Shown: positions 34,177 to 43,927 of the stretch, piece by piece
How the letters are laid out: every line of letters starts with the position of its first letter
Position numbering within the stretch: position 1 is the stretch's first letter
Assembly: GCA_964544955.1 (NCBI GenBank)
Contig: CAZJEB010000001.1
Span: forward strand, 595,892 to 659,891
DNA from: JAAZPT01 sp964544955
Lineage (GTDB): Bacteria > Bacillota > Clostridia > Christensenellales > Aristaeellaceae
Reading direction: 5' to 3'
DNA length: 64,000 nt
Program-made: the position numbers and the translations under genes
Notes under the pieces: model-generated
Databases searched by the model: none
Told to the model about the DNA's origin: nothing
The model's input: the letters and a program-made list of their open reading frames with translations, nothing else

Positions 34177-35252
34177 TGACTATATTATACATATTTTTAG
34201 CGATACTACTTTTAGGTATATTAATAACCGTACACGAATTAGGGCATTTTACCGCAGCAAGGATTGTTGGTATACCTGTAAAAGAATTTAGTATAGGTTT
34301 TGGCCCCAAGTTAATATCTTGGAAAAGCAAAAAACATGATACTCTATTTAAAATTTCGGCAATACCCATGGGCGGTTACTGTATGTTTTATGGTGAAACA
34401 GGTAGTGACCCAGAGGCAGGCGAAGAGGTTTACGAAAAAGATGACCCAAGGTTATACAATAACCACAATGTGTGGAAAAGGATGTTAACCGTAATATCTG
34501 GCCCACTTATGAACTTTATATTAGCGATTGTTGTTGCTGTTGCACTTGTTGGCCTTTTTGGCAACAGTATTGAAGGTTTGAAAGTTATTGAAGTGCAAAG
34601 TGATTCCCCCGCATATACTGCAGGTTTAAATACGAATGATGAAGTATTAACAATTGAAGGTTTAATCGTAAATGATGGCACAATGAGCGGTATATCAAAC
34701 CTAATTACAAAGGTTGCAGAACCTGATAAAGAGCTTGATATAGTGGTATTACGTGATGGCAGTGAGCATAGTTTAAAAATTACTCCAGCATTTAATGAGG
34801 CTGAAAAAAGGTATATGATAGGCATTACAGTTGGGCCCATATTAGGTAAAATTGCCCCTTCGCAAATATTGCCACAAGCTTGGGGTTTTTGTGTTGAAGC
34901 AGGTTCTTTAATAGCAAAGTCTTTAGGAAAACTGTTTACAACTGGTGAAGGATTTGACCAAACATCAGGCCCCATAGGTGTTGTTAAAATAATAAGCGAA
35001 CAAACACAACAAGGCGGCTTATCAATGTTTTTAAACTTAGCTGTAATAATATCTATAAATTTAGGTTTGGTAAACCTTTTACCCATACCTGGCCTTGATG
35101 GTGCACGGTTTATATTTATGCTTATCGAGGCTATAAGGCGCAAGCCAATAAACCAAAAAATAGAGGCTTATATACATATGGGTGGCTTTGTATTATTGTT
35201 TGGTTTGTTAATATTTTTAACATTTAGAGATGTGTTTAACATTGTTGGATAG
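34176..35252 (+). CDS. rseP: Site-2 zinc metalloprotease RseP
   Basis: Intramembrane protease of the RseP/RasP family, which cuts membrane-anchored anti-sigma factors and leftover signal peptides. HELGH lies in the first helix (TVHELGHFTAARIVG), a PDZ domain spans about 125-205, and the second active-site region reads NLLPIPGLDGARF (usually LDGGR). It is 358 residues, with four helices. Its ATG overlaps the dxr stop by one base, in the conserved dxr-rseP order. Confidence 0.94.
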   Translation: MTILYIFLAILLLGILITVHELGHFTAARIVGIPVKEFSIGFGPKLISWKSKKHDTLFKISAIPMGGYCMFYGETGSDPEAGEEVYEKDDPRLYNNHNVWKRMLTVISGPLMNFILAIVVAVALVGLFGNSIEGLKVIEVQSDSPAYTAGLNTNDEVLTIEGLIVNDGTMSGISNLITKVAEPDKELDIVVLRDGSEHSLKITPAFNEAEKRYMIGITVGPILGKIAPSQILPQAWGFCVEAGSLIAKSLGKLFTTGEGFDQTSGPIGVVKIISEQTQQGGLSMFLNLAVIISINLGLVNLLPIPGLDGARFIFMLIEAIRRKPINQKIEAYIHMGGFVLLFGLLIFLTFRDVFNIVG

Positions 35253-35261
35253 GAGATAACT

Positions 35262-36323
35262 ATGCTTAGCAAAAAAGTAATTGTTGGCGGTATACCTATT
35301 GGTGGCGGGGAAAGAATATCAATACAATCCATGACAAATACTGATACTAGGGATGCCGAGGCTACATTAGGCCAAATAAGATCCTTGGTAACTGCCGGTT
35401 GCGATATAGTGAGGGTATCTGTATTTGATAAGGAATGCTTAAATAGCATTAAAACTATTGTTGATAATAGCAATTGCCCTATAGTTGCAGATATACATTT
35501 TGATTATAGATTAGCCATAGGAGCTGTTGAAAACGGTGTAGCTAAACTTAGAATAAATCCAGGAAATATAGGCTCTGACGATAAGGTTAGACTATTATCC
35601 GACTGTTGTAAGCAACATAATGTGCCTATACGCATAGGTGTAAATAGCGGGTCATTGGAAAAGGATATTTTAGCTAAATATGGCGGCGTTACCCCTGAAG
35701 GTATGGTTGAAAGCGCTATGCGCCATGTAAAGATACTTGAAGATACTGGGTTTAATAATATTGTATTATCATTAAAATCTTCTGATGTTCCATTAACTGT
35801 AAACGCTTATAGATTAATTTCAAAAGCTTGTAACTATCCTTTACACGTTGGAATAACCGAGGCTGGTTTGCCAGAAGAGGGTGGAATAAAAAGCGCTGTT
35901 GGCATAGGCACGCTACTTATGGAAGGCATAGGTGATACAATAAGGGTATCTTTAAGTGCTGACCCCGTTGCAGAAATTTATATGGCTAAGAACATTTTAA
36001 AAGCAACTGGTCACTTAAAGGAAGGTATAGATATAATATCCTGCCCAACATGTGGTAGAACAAGAATAAAGCTTGAAGAAACCGCAAGAAGAGTTAGGGA
36101 TGCCTTAAAGGATGTTACTTTGCCATTAAAGGTTGCTGTTATGGGCTGTGTTGTAAATGGCCCTGGCGAAGCTAAAGAAGCCGATATTGGTATAGCTGGT
36201 GGTGATGGTAGCGCATTGTTATTTAAAAAAGGTGAAAAGCCCATAAAAATAACTGGTGACTATGCCGCAATATTAATTGATGAAGTTAGAAAAATGGTAG
36301 ATAAAAGTAATACTGGAGAATAA
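35262..36323 (+). CDS. ispG: (E)-4-hydroxy-3-methylbut-2-enyl-diphosphate synthase
   Basis: Iron-sulfur enzyme of the MEP pathway that makes HMBPP. The 353-residue protein shows IQSMTNTDTRD, DIHFDYRLA, LRINPGNIG, and the Fe-S ligands in SCPTCGRT and GCVVNGPGEAKEADIG. It follows rseP by 9 bases (GGAG before the ATG) and is next to polC. Confidence 0.97.
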   Translation: MLSKKVIVGGIPIGGGERISIQSMTNTDTRDAEATLGQIRSLVTAGCDIVRVSVFDKECLNSIKTIVDNSNCPIVADIHFDYRLAIGAVENGVAKLRINPGNIGSDDKVRLLSDCCKQHNVPIRIGVNSGSLEKDILAKYGGVTPEGMVESAMRHVKILEDTGFNNIVLSLKSSDVPLTVNAYRLISKACNYPLHVGITEAGLPEEGGIKSAVGIGTLLMEGIGDTIRVSLSADPVAEIYMAKNILKATGHLKEGIDIISCPTCGRTRIKLEETARRVRDALKDVTLPLKVAVMGCVVNGPGEAKEADIGIAGGDGSALLFKKGEKPIKITGDYAAILIDEVRKMVDKSNTGE

Positions 36324-36324
36324 A

Positions 36325-39300
36325 ATGCAAAACTATCTTGCCCTACAAAAAATTGAAAACGAAATGCCTTATATATCGGATAAAATTACCCTTATTAAGG
36401 TTAATTTTGATGCAAAAAACAACAAGGCTTACTTTCTTTTTGAAAGCACAATACTTGTTGATGAGCCAGAGTTTTTAAAAATAGAAAAAATTTTGCAGAG
36501 CATGTATAGGTCTATGAAAGTTGCTGTGCGTATAGCCTCACCTAGTTTAGGTAAGGACTTTTTAAAGGATATTAACGCGTATAAACAAGTGCTTGAACGC
36601 TTTTTGATGAGAAGCACAGATGCCGCACGCGCTTGGATTAAAGATGTAGGTTGGGAGCTTGAAAGCAATAGAATAATGCTTACTTGCCCTGATGAATATG
36701 CAGAAAACTTTTTTAGAAAACATAATTTTGACGAAAAATTAAAACAAGCTATTTGGGATATTTTTAGAATAGAAATACCTGTTGTGTTAATAGTAGCTGG
36801 TGAACGTGAGGCATGGATAAATAAAATAAGATCTATGAGGGTAGAATTTAACGGGGATAATTCGCCAGAATTGCTTGTTGAAGAACAAGTTGAGGCTGTT
36901 GCCCCTGTTAAAGAAAAACCCAAGCGACAAAGAATTTCAAAACCAAAGGAAGATGTTATTCCAAAGCAGGAACTTTTGTATGGAAAAGCAATGGGTGGAG
37001 TATGCTCCCCCGTATCATCTTGCACAGAAGACGCAGGCCAAATAACAGTATGTGGTACTATAGATAACATTGAAAAGCGTGAATTGCCTGGTGGCAAAAC
37101 ATTATTATTAAAATTTACCATTAGTGACAACACTGGTTCAGTGTATAGCAAATGTTTTTTCAACTATGGAATAAGGGGAAAAGCTAAAAAAGAAGATGGC
37201 AGCATAGACTTTGAAGAATTAAAAAGGGCATCTCGCCAAAACATAAATACCATGGTAGATAATATTAAAAGTGGCGATAGAATGCTTTTAAGTGGCCATT
37301 GTGTTTACGATAGCTTTTTAAGGGAACCTTGTATTAATGTAAAGTCACTATCAAGAATGCCTAAAGATATAAGGATGGATGATAGCGAAGAGAAAAGGGT
37401 TGAACTGCATTTACACACGCAAATGAGCGCCATGGATGCTGTTAGCCCTGCTGTTGAATTAATAGAACGGGCTGCTAAATGGGGTCATAAAGCAATTGCA
37501 ATTACAGACCACGGAGTGGTCCAGGCTTACCCCGCTGCTTTTGCTGCAGCAAAGAAGCACAAAATAAAGCTTATACCTGGTTGCGAGCTTTATATGTGTG
37601 ATTATGCAGTACCAATAAAAAATGCTAATAACAATAGCTTAAACGATCCAATAGTTGTGCTCGACTTTGAAACCACTGGCCTAAGTACAAACCACGATAG
37701 AATAATTGAAATTGGTGCTGTTAAATTAGTTGAAGGCACAATTGTTGATACTTTTAGCACATTGGTAAACCCTGGCACAGCCCTAAGCTCAAAAATTACA
37801 GAAATAACAGGTATAACAGACATTATGCTTGTTAATATGCCAAAACCTGAAGATGCTGTTGAAAAATTGCTAACTTTTATTGGCGATAGCGCAATTGCTG
37901 CTCATAATGCTCCATTTGATATGGGTATGCTTAATAGCGAACTTAAAAGAATGGGGAAAAAAATAGATAACCAAGTTATTGACACACTGGTATTAGCAAG
38001 GTCTATTTACCCCGACTTAAAAAGTTATAGATTAAAAGCCCTGTGTAAAAACCTTGGTGTTGTTTTGCAAAATGCTCATAGAGCAGTACACGATGCAACA
38101 GCTACAGCACAATGTTTAGCAGTAATGTTCAACTTAATGATAGAACAAGGTAACGATACCTTTATAAAAGTAAACGAGGCCTTAGATAAAGCTTCATTTG
38201 GAACTACAAACCATTTAAGTGTATTAGTATCAAAACAAGAAGGCTTAAAAAACTTATATTACTTAATATCCCAAGGGCATTTAAAATATTTCCAAAGAAA
38301 TATGCGTGTGCCTCGCTTTGAGGTTGAAACTCATAGGGATGGCTTGTTATTAGGCAGCTCTTGTTCAAGCGGAGAATTGTTCCAAGCAGCATTGTATGGC
38401 GCTAAAGATGAAGAACTTGAAAAAATTGCTAAGTTTTATGATTATATAGAAATAATGCCTCTGGATAACAACGCCTACCTGGTTAGAGAAAACTTAGTTA
38501 AAAATTATGATGAAATAAAACAAATTAACATAAGGCTGTATAATCTTGGCGAAAAATTAGGCATCCCTGTTGTGGCAACTGGCGATGTTCACTTTACAGA
38601 CCCCCAAGATTCAATATACAGGGCGATATTAAAAGCTAGTATGAATTACAGTGATTTTGATAAGCAAGAGCCCTTATATTTAAAAACTACGGATGAAATG
38701 CTTGATGCCTTTAAATACCTTGGTGAAGAAATTGCCCACAAGGTTGTTATCGATAATACAAACTTAGTAGCCGATATGATAGATAATATTAGGCAATACC
38801 CAAAACACCCTGATGGTGAATTCGCTGTAACATTCCAACCCTTTTGGCCTGATGCTGAAGATAATATAAGGAATAGTGCAATGGGCAGGGCTAAAGAATA
38901 TTATGGTTACCCCTACCCAGATATTGTTCAAAAAAGGTTGGATAAAGAGCTTAAAAGTATACTTGGATACGGCTTTGGTACACTATATAACATTGCGCAA
39001 AAATTGGTAAAAAAATCCAATGATGATGGTTATGTTGTTGGTAGTAGGGGCTCTGTTGGCTCCAGCTTTGTTGCAACAATGTGTGGCATAACTGAAGTTA
39101 ACCCCCTACCCCCACATTACAGGTGTGGAAAATGTAGCCACAGCGATTTTAATGTACCAAAAGAGTTTACATCTGGCATAGACTTACCAGATATGCTTTG
39201 CCCAAAATGTGGCGAGCCAATGATAAAGGATGGATATAATATCCCCTTTGAAGTATTTTTAGGCTTTGAAGGTGATAAGGTACCCGATATTGACCTTAAC

Positions 39301-40731
39301 TTTAGTGGAGAATACCAAGCTAAAGCTCACGCATATGTCGAGGAACTATTTGGTAGTGATTTTGTATATAGGGCTGGAACAATATCTGCCATGGCTGAAA
39401 AAACAGCCTTTGGTTATGTTAGCAAATACTTAGAATTAAAAGGAACAACTGCCACCCGTACCCACAAAGAAAGGCTTGCCCGTGGCCTTATGGGCGTAAA
39501 AAGAACAACAGGGCAACACCCTGGTGGTATTGTTGTTTTACCTAAAGAATATTCAATATATGACTTTACACCCATACAGCACCCTGCTGATGATAGCACG
39601 GGCAATACAATAACAACACACTTTGACTTTACATCAATGCACGACATATTAGTTAAGTTAGATATACTTGGCCACGATGACCCAACTATGCTGCACGACT
39701 TAGAGCATTTAACTGGTATAAAATACACAGACATTCCCCTTGACGATAAAAAGGTTATGAGTTTGTTTACTAGCCCTGAAGCTTTAGGTGTAACTGCGGA
39801 GGATATTTTAAGCCCAACAGGTACATTGGGAATACCCGAATTTGGTACTGGCTTTGTACAAAATATGCTTATGCAAACGCAACCAAGCACAATGGATGAA
39901 TTGTTGAGAATATCTGGCCTTTCCCATGGTACTGATGTGTGGGCAGGTAATACCGAGGAAATTATAAAGCGTGGGGATGCAAAATTATCTGAATGTATTT
40001 GCACCCGTGACGATATTATGAATGCCTTAATTTCTTACGGCCTTGATAACAAACTTTCATTTGATACAATGGAGCGTGTAAGAAAAGGTCGTGGCTTACC
40101 TGATGAAACTGTTGATATAATGAAAGAAAACAATGTACCTGATTGGTTTATTGGCAGTTGCCAAAAAATTAAGTACATGTTCCCTAAAGCTCATGCATGT
40201 GCTTATGTTATTATGGCGTTGCGTATAGCTTATTATAAAGTATATCACCCCTTACAATATTATGCTGCATACTTCACAATAAGGTCAGTAGGCTTTGATT
40301 CATCAACAATGATATTATCAAACGAAGTACTAAAAGAGAAAATTGAGAATTATGAAAAAACTGATGGTAGAGCTGGAAGAAAGCTTACCCCTACAGAAAA
40401 AGATGAACTTTATGCTTTGCGTATGACATTGGAAATGCAAAGCAGAGGTATTAACTTTTTGAAAGCAGATATTTATAAAAGTGATTCACGTTTGTTTTTG
40501 CCAGAAGGTAATGCGCTTAGAGTTCCTTTCAACTCCTTACCAGGCCTTGGAACAACCGTTGCAGAAGGAATAGTTGCCGCAAGAAATGACGAACCCTTTA
40601 ATAATATAGAGGATTTAAAAGAGAGGGCTCATATAGGCAATAGCATGATTGAAATGCTTAAAAACAACGGTGTAATTGAAGGTTTGCCAGACTCTGCACA
40701 GATGGATATGTTTTCACTTTTAGGCTTATAA
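36325..40731 (+). CDS. polC: DNA polymerase III alpha subunit, PolC type
   Basis: The main replicative polymerase of low-GC Gram-positive bacteria. The 1468 residues hold an N-terminal region, an OB fold (about 235-340, GTIDNIEKRELPGGKT), a PHP domain (HLHTQMSAMDAV) interrupted by a 3'-5' exonuclease (VLDFETTGLS, HNAPFDMG), then the polymerase palm with VVGSRGSVGSSFVA, PDIDLNFSGEYQ and GQHPGGIVVLP. A zinc-type CGKCSH/CPKCGEP pair and an HhH end are also seen. It starts one base after ispG. Confidence 0.98.
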   Translation: MQNYLALQKIENEMPYISDKITLIKVNFDAKNNKAYFLFESTILVDEPEFLKIEKILQSMYRSMKVAVRIASPSLGKDFLKDINAYKQVLERFLMRSTDAARAWIKDVGWELESNRIMLTCPDEYAENFFRKHNFDEKLKQAIWDIFRIEIPVVLIVAGEREAWINKIRSMRVEFNGDNSPELLVEEQVEAVAPVKEKPKRQRISKPKEDVIPKQELLYGKAMGGVCSPVSSCTEDAGQITVCGTIDNIEKRELPGGKTLLLKFTISDNTGSVYSKCFFNYGIRGKAKKEDGSIDFEELKRASRQNINTMVDNIKSGDRMLLSGHCVYDSFLREPCINVKSLSRMPKDIRMDDSEEKRVELHLHTQMSAMDAVSPAVELIERAAKWGHKAIAITDHGVVQAYPAAFAAAKKHKIKLIPGCELYMCDYAVPIKNANNNSLNDPIVVLDFETTGLSTNHDRIIEIGAVKLVEGTIVDTFSTLVNPGTALSSKITEITGITDIMLVNMPKPEDAVEKLLTFIGDSAIAAHNAPFDMGMLNSELKRMGKKIDNQVIDTLVLARSIYPDLKSYRLKALCKNLGVVLQNAHRAVHDATATAQCLAVMFNLMIEQGNDTFIKVNEALDKASFGTTNHLSVLVSKQEGLKNLYYLISQGHLKYFQRNMRVPRFEVETHRDGLLLGSSCSSGELFQAALYGAKDEELEKIAKFYDYIEIMPLDNNAYLVRENLVKNYDEIKQINIRLYNLGEKLGIPVVATGDVHFTDPQDSIYRAILKASMNYSDFDKQEPLYLKTTDEMLDAFKYLGEEIAHKVVIDNTNLVADMIDNIRQYPKHPDGEFAVTFQPFWPDAEDNIRNSAMGRAKEYYGYPYPDIVQKRLDKELKSILGYGFGTLYNIAQKLVKKSNDDGYVVGSRGSVGSSFVATMCGITEVNPLPPHYRCGKCSHSDFNVPKEFTSGIDLPDMLCPKCGEPMIKDGYNIPFEVFLGFEGDKVPDIDLNFSGEYQAKAHAYVEELFGSDFVYRAGTISAMAEKTAFGYVSKYLELKGTTATRTHKERLARGLMGVKRTTGQHPGGIVVLPKEYSIYDFTPIQHPADDSTGNTITTHFDFTSMHDILVKLDILGHDDPTMLHDLEHLTGIKYTDIPLDDKKVMSLFTSPEALGVTAEDILSPTGTLGIPEFGTGFVQNMLMQTQPSTMDELLRISGLSHGTDVWAGNTEEIIKRGDAKLSECICTRDDIMNALISYGLDNKLSFDTMERVRKGRGLPDETVDIMKENNVPDWFIGSCQKIKYMFPKAHACAYVIMALRIAYYKVYHPLQYYAAYFTIRSVGFDSSTMILSNEVLKEKIENYEKTDGRAGRKLTPTEKDELYALRMTLEMQSRGINFLKADIYKSDSRLFLPEGNALRVPFNSLPGLGTTVAEGIVAARNDEPFNNIEDLKERAHIGNSMIEMLKNNGVIEGLPDSAQMDMFSLLGL

Positions 40732-40743
40732 AGTGAGGTATAA

Positions 40744-42672
40744 ATGTTTTCAGCAATATATTTAATATGTTTTTTATTAGGTGGATATTATATAATACAA
40801 AACTTACAACCCCAGCTTAAACCCATAACAAGAATATGGTTAGGGGCTGCTTTAGGTTTGTTGTTTATGATGTGGCTACCAGTAATATTCGCATTTATAT
40901 ACAAGTTTTCATTAAAAGCACACATATTTGCATTGGCTACGCTTTTGCTTTTATGTGTAGGTTCTTATTTTATAAGGTCAAAAGAAAATTTAGCTGCCTT
41001 TGATAATGATGAAAAAGAAAACTTGCGTAATATATTAATATTTATATTGCCAATAATATTGCTTACTGGATACCTTCAATTTACTCACAATATTAGAATA
41101 AGTAATACTGGGGCTTTACATAGCGGCCAAAGTACATATGGTGATTTACCATTACATTTATCCATAATAACAAGCATACCTAATTCAAGCTTCCCTCCAG
41201 ACTATAGCATTTATTATGGAGGATTATTAAGTTATCCTTTTTTAATAGATAGTTTATCCTCCAGCTTGTATATGTTTGGATTTAGTTTGCAGTTAAGTAT
41301 TATTTTGCCTGGCACATTAATTTGCTCAATAATATATATTGCATATTATTCTATTGTTAGGGAATGTACTAAATACAAAAGTGCAGCCATATTAGCTTTC
41401 TTACTGTTATTTTTAAACGGTGGTTTAGGCTTTTTATATACCCTTGATGGCGCAGGCACAAGCCTATTTGATAAGTTAAGGGAAGTGTTTAACGGCTTTT
41501 ATATGACTCCTACAAATCAACCCATGCCAAACAACTTGCGTTGGAGTAATATAATAGCCGATATGCTAATACCCCAAAGAACTTTTATGGGTGGTTGGCT
41601 ATTAGTTATGCCAATAGTGTATTTTTTAGTTGTACCATTTTATAAAAAAACAAGCCCAAGTAAAAGGCAAACACTGTTAATGATAATTTTTACAGCAGCA
41701 TTACCTATGGTAAACACGCATGCTTTTTTAGCCATAGGCTTATTTGCTATTGGTGAATTGCTTTTTCAAACAATATATCAAGAAAAAGAATTACGTGTTA
41801 AACATGCAACAAACTTAGTGTTTTTTGGTGCCATTGCCCTAATACTTGCTATACCTCAACTTCTTACTTGGACCTTTAACCAAGCACTTGGGAGTAATAA
41901 TTTTATAAAGTTTCAATTTAATTGGGTAAACAATCCCTCTGGTAGAGGTATGAGAGATTTATATTTTTGGTTTTATTTAAAAAATATCGGCTTACCCGCA
42001 TTAATGATATTGTTTTCACTTTTTACAAAGGATAAAAAGCATCGTGCAATTATATATGGTGCTTTTGTAATATTTATAGTGGCAGAATTAATTAGATTTC
42101 AACCTAATGAGTATGATAATAACAAGTTATTTTATGTATGGTTTTTGCTTTGCCTTCCAGTAGCTTGTGATTGGGTACTTGGTGTATATAAACGATTAAA
42201 AGGTGTTGGTGGTAGGCGTTTAATTGCTGCAGTTTTCCTATTTTTTAGTTTTACAAGTGCCACGCTAACCTTAATACGTGAAGTTATAAGTGACTATCAA
42301 CTTTTTGATTCTGAAGCAGTAGCAGCCTCGGAGTTTATAAACGAAAATATACCTAAGCATAGTATGTTTTTAACATCAACCACACACGTAAACCCTGTTG
42401 CATCCCTTTCGGGTCAAAATATATTATGCGGGCCAGATTTATGGTTATACTATCACGGTTTTGATACAAGCGAAAGAAAACAAGAGCTATATAATTTTTA
42501 CAGCAACCCTAGTAAAGATAGTGAAATATTAAGTAAATATGGTGTTGAATATATTTACTTAAGCCCATACGAACGAAGCGAGTTTGATGTTAATGAAATT
42601 GCTCTAAGTGAAAACTTTAAAGAAATATATAGCAATGGCATTGGTGGAATTAAAATATATAAGGTAGAATAG
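40744..42672 (+). CDS. Polytopic membrane protein, probable GT-C-like glycosyltransferase
   Basis: A 642-residue membrane protein with about 13 helices. The first large outer loop carries GDLPLHLSIITSI, a GT-C-type acidic pattern, and the middle part has NEYDNNKLFYVWF, a motif common in large uncharacterised membrane proteins of bacteria and archaea. A soluble C-terminal end contains a small alpha/beta piece (ASEFINENIPKHSMF to VEYIYLSPYER). A lipid-linked sugar transferase is a reasonable guess; the GtrA gene two places downstream agrees. GAGG precedes the ATG. Confidence 0.6.
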   Translation: MFSAIYLICFLLGGYYIIQNLQPQLKPITRIWLGAALGLLFMMWLPVIFAFIYKFSLKAHIFALATLLLLCVGSYFIRSKENLAAFDNDEKENLRNILIFILPIILLTGYLQFTHNIRISNTGALHSGQSTYGDLPLHLSIITSIPNSSFPPDYSIYYGGLLSYPFLIDSLSSSLYMFGFSLQLSIILPGTLICSIIYIAYYSIVRECTKYKSAAILAFLLLFLNGGLGFLYTLDGAGTSLFDKLREVFNGFYMTPTNQPMPNNLRWSNIIADMLIPQRTFMGGWLLVMPIVYFLVVPFYKKTSPSKRQTLLMIIFTAALPMVNTHAFLAIGLFAIGELLFQTIYQEKELRVKHATNLVFFGAIALILAIPQLLTWTFNQALGSNNFIKFQFNWVNNPSGRGMRDLYFWFYLKNIGLPALMILFSLFTKDKKHRAIIYGAFVIFIVAELIRFQPNEYDNNKLFYVWFLLCLPVACDWVLGVYKRLKGVGGRRLIAAVFLFFSFTSATLTLIREVISDYQLFDSEAVAASEFINENIPKHSMFLTSTTHVNPVASLSGQNILCGPDLWLYYHGFDTSERKQELYNFYSNPSKDSEILSKYGVEYIYLSPYERSEFDVNEIALSENFKEIYSNGIGGIKIYKVE

Positions 42673-42674
42673 AT

Positions 42675-42887
42675 ATGAGATTTGTTAGATATTCATTTGA
42701 AAATGATAAACCCATAAGAGCAGTTCTTTTTAAAGATGGAAATATGATACAGCTTACTTTAAGAGTTGTTAAGTTTGATGATATAGGCTTTTATTACACA
42801 ACAAGCAAATCAAAAAAAGAGCAATATGCAAGCTACGAAGATTTATTATCTAGTGCATATGCCCGTGGAGATGAAGAAGGGAAATAA
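42675..42887 (+). CDS. Small protein of unknown function
   Basis: A 70-residue hydrophilic protein I do not recognise. It is packed tightly between two membrane-protein genes, 2 bases after the previous stop and 2 bases before the next start, with AAGGTAG seven bases before its ATG, so it is very likely real. It has a beta-rich start (MRFVRYSFENDKPIRAVLF) and an acidic end. It could be a partner of the GT-C-like protein or the GtrA flippase. Confidence 0.65.
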   Translation: MRFVRYSFENDKPIRAVLFKDGNMIQLTLRVVKFDDIGFYYTTSKSKKEQYASYEDLLSSAYARGDEEGK

Positions 42888-42889
42888 AC

Positions 42890-43324
42890 ATGAAAAAAAT
42901 TTTTGATAAAATAAAAGGTATAATAAGTGATAAAAAGACCCTTAACGAAGCTATAAGATATATAGTTATTGGTGTATTAACAACTTTAATAAACTTAGTT
43001 GTTTTTTGGTTTTTTAGAAATGTAATAATTATAGATTTGTTTTTAGCATCAACAATTGCATGGATATTGGCTGTATTATTTGCTTATTTTACTAACAAAG
43101 GTTTTGTATTTAATAGCAAAGTTAGCGGAACAAAAGAAGTATTAAAAACAATGGCTTTGTTTTTTTCAGCAAGGATATTATCTTTTTTAATATTTGACCT
43201 GTTTGGTTTATGGCTTTTTGTGGATGTATTTAAAATGAACGAATTGCTAGCAAAAATATTAAACAATGTATTTGTTATAATATTTAACTTTATAGCTAGT
43301 AAATGGTTTATATTTAAAAAATAA
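42890..43324 (+). CDS. GtrA family membrane protein
   Basis: A 144-residue protein with four membrane helices and the GtrA pattern: EAIRYIVIGVLTTLINLVVF (about 22-41) and the last FIASKWFIFKK. GtrA proteins are thought to flip undecaprenyl-phosphate-linked sugars. It lies at the end of a three-gene run with the GT-C-like protein, fitting export or transfer of a sugar onto an envelope polymer. RBS GAAGGG. Confidence 0.85.
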   Translation: MKKIFDKIKGIISDKKTLNEAIRYIVIGVLTTLINLVVFWFFRNVIIIDLFLASTIAWILAVLFAYFTNKGFVFNSKVSGTKEVLKTMALFFSARILSFLIFDLFGLWLFVDVFKMNELLAKILNNVFVIIFNFIASKWFIFKK

Positions 43325-43331
43325 ATATAAT

Positions 43332-43373
43332 AAACATATAAAAGGCAGCTAAAACGCTGCCTTTTATATGTTT
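43332..43373. terminator. Bidirectional terminator with an 18-bp perfect inverted repeat
   Basis: Positions 43332-43349 pair perfectly with 43356-43373 around a 6-base loop. GC-rich inner arms (GGCAGC/GCTGCC) are followed by T-rich outer arms. The right arm overlaps the stop of the convergent ABC ATPase gene. Confidence 0.88.
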
Positions 43374-43927
43374 ATTAATCTATTTGCTTTAAGCATATCT
43401 GCTTCCAACTCGTCGTGGGTAACTATTATGCATATTCTATCCCCTATATGCTCCCTAACATAATTTATTACCTTGGATTTTGTATCAAGGTCTAAGCCTT
43501 TAAAAGGTTCATCAAGGAGTATTAAGTCGCTTTTAGCGATAATTGCTCTAACAATAGCAACTCTACGCTTCATTCCTCCGGAATATTCATTTACTGGGTT
43601 TTTTTCCCAGCCATCCAGGCCAACTAATTTAAAATGCTTTATAATTTCATCAGGGCTTGAACCACAAGTATGAACAATGTTATCTAAACCTGAAAATTCA
43701 TTAAGCAATCTGTTTTCCTGAAACACCATTGATATGTTTTTGGGAACACCTGTTATATCGCCAGAATCTGCTTTTATAATACCAGCTATTATATTTAATA
43801 TAGTAGTTTTTCCTTCACCACTTTTCCCCATAAGCGCAATGGTTTCGCCATCATTTATGCTTAAAGAAAAACTGTTTAGTACATTAACATTTTCAAAGGC
43901 TTTATTTATATTTAAAAGTTTTATCAT
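43364..43927 (-). CDS. ABC transporter ATP-binding protein (NitT/TauT-like)
   Basis: A compact 187-residue ATPase subunit. Walker A is GKSGEGKTT, the signature is YSGGMKRRVAI, Walker B is LILLDEPFKGLD, and H-loop is VTHDE. Typical members are about 240 residues, so the C-terminal part is short, but all catalytic motifs are present. It forms an operon with the permease and substrate-binding genes upstream, overlapping the permease by 4 bases. The substrate is unknown. Confidence 0.88.
   Translation of the reverse strand: MIKLLNINKAFENVNVLNSFSLSINDGETIALMGKSGEGKTTILNIIAGIIKADSGDITGVPKNISMVFQENRLLNEFSGLDNIVHTCGSSPDEIIKHFKLVGLDGWEKNPVNEYSGGMKRRVAIVRAIIAKSDLILLDEPFKGLDLDTKSKVINYVREHIGDRICIIVTHDELEADMLKANRLINI

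Noticed and set aside
34430..35143. 237-residue open frame on the minus strand opposite rseP
   Set aside because: It lies wholly inside rseP, has no RBS and its composition is that of an antisense shadow.
36429..37163. 244-residue open frame on the minus strand opposite polC
   Set aside because: A shadow of the well supported polC gene, with no RBS or family pattern.
39414..40004. 196-residue open frame on the minus strand opposite polC
   Set aside because: Same reason: it covers conserved polymerase motifs in the other strand.
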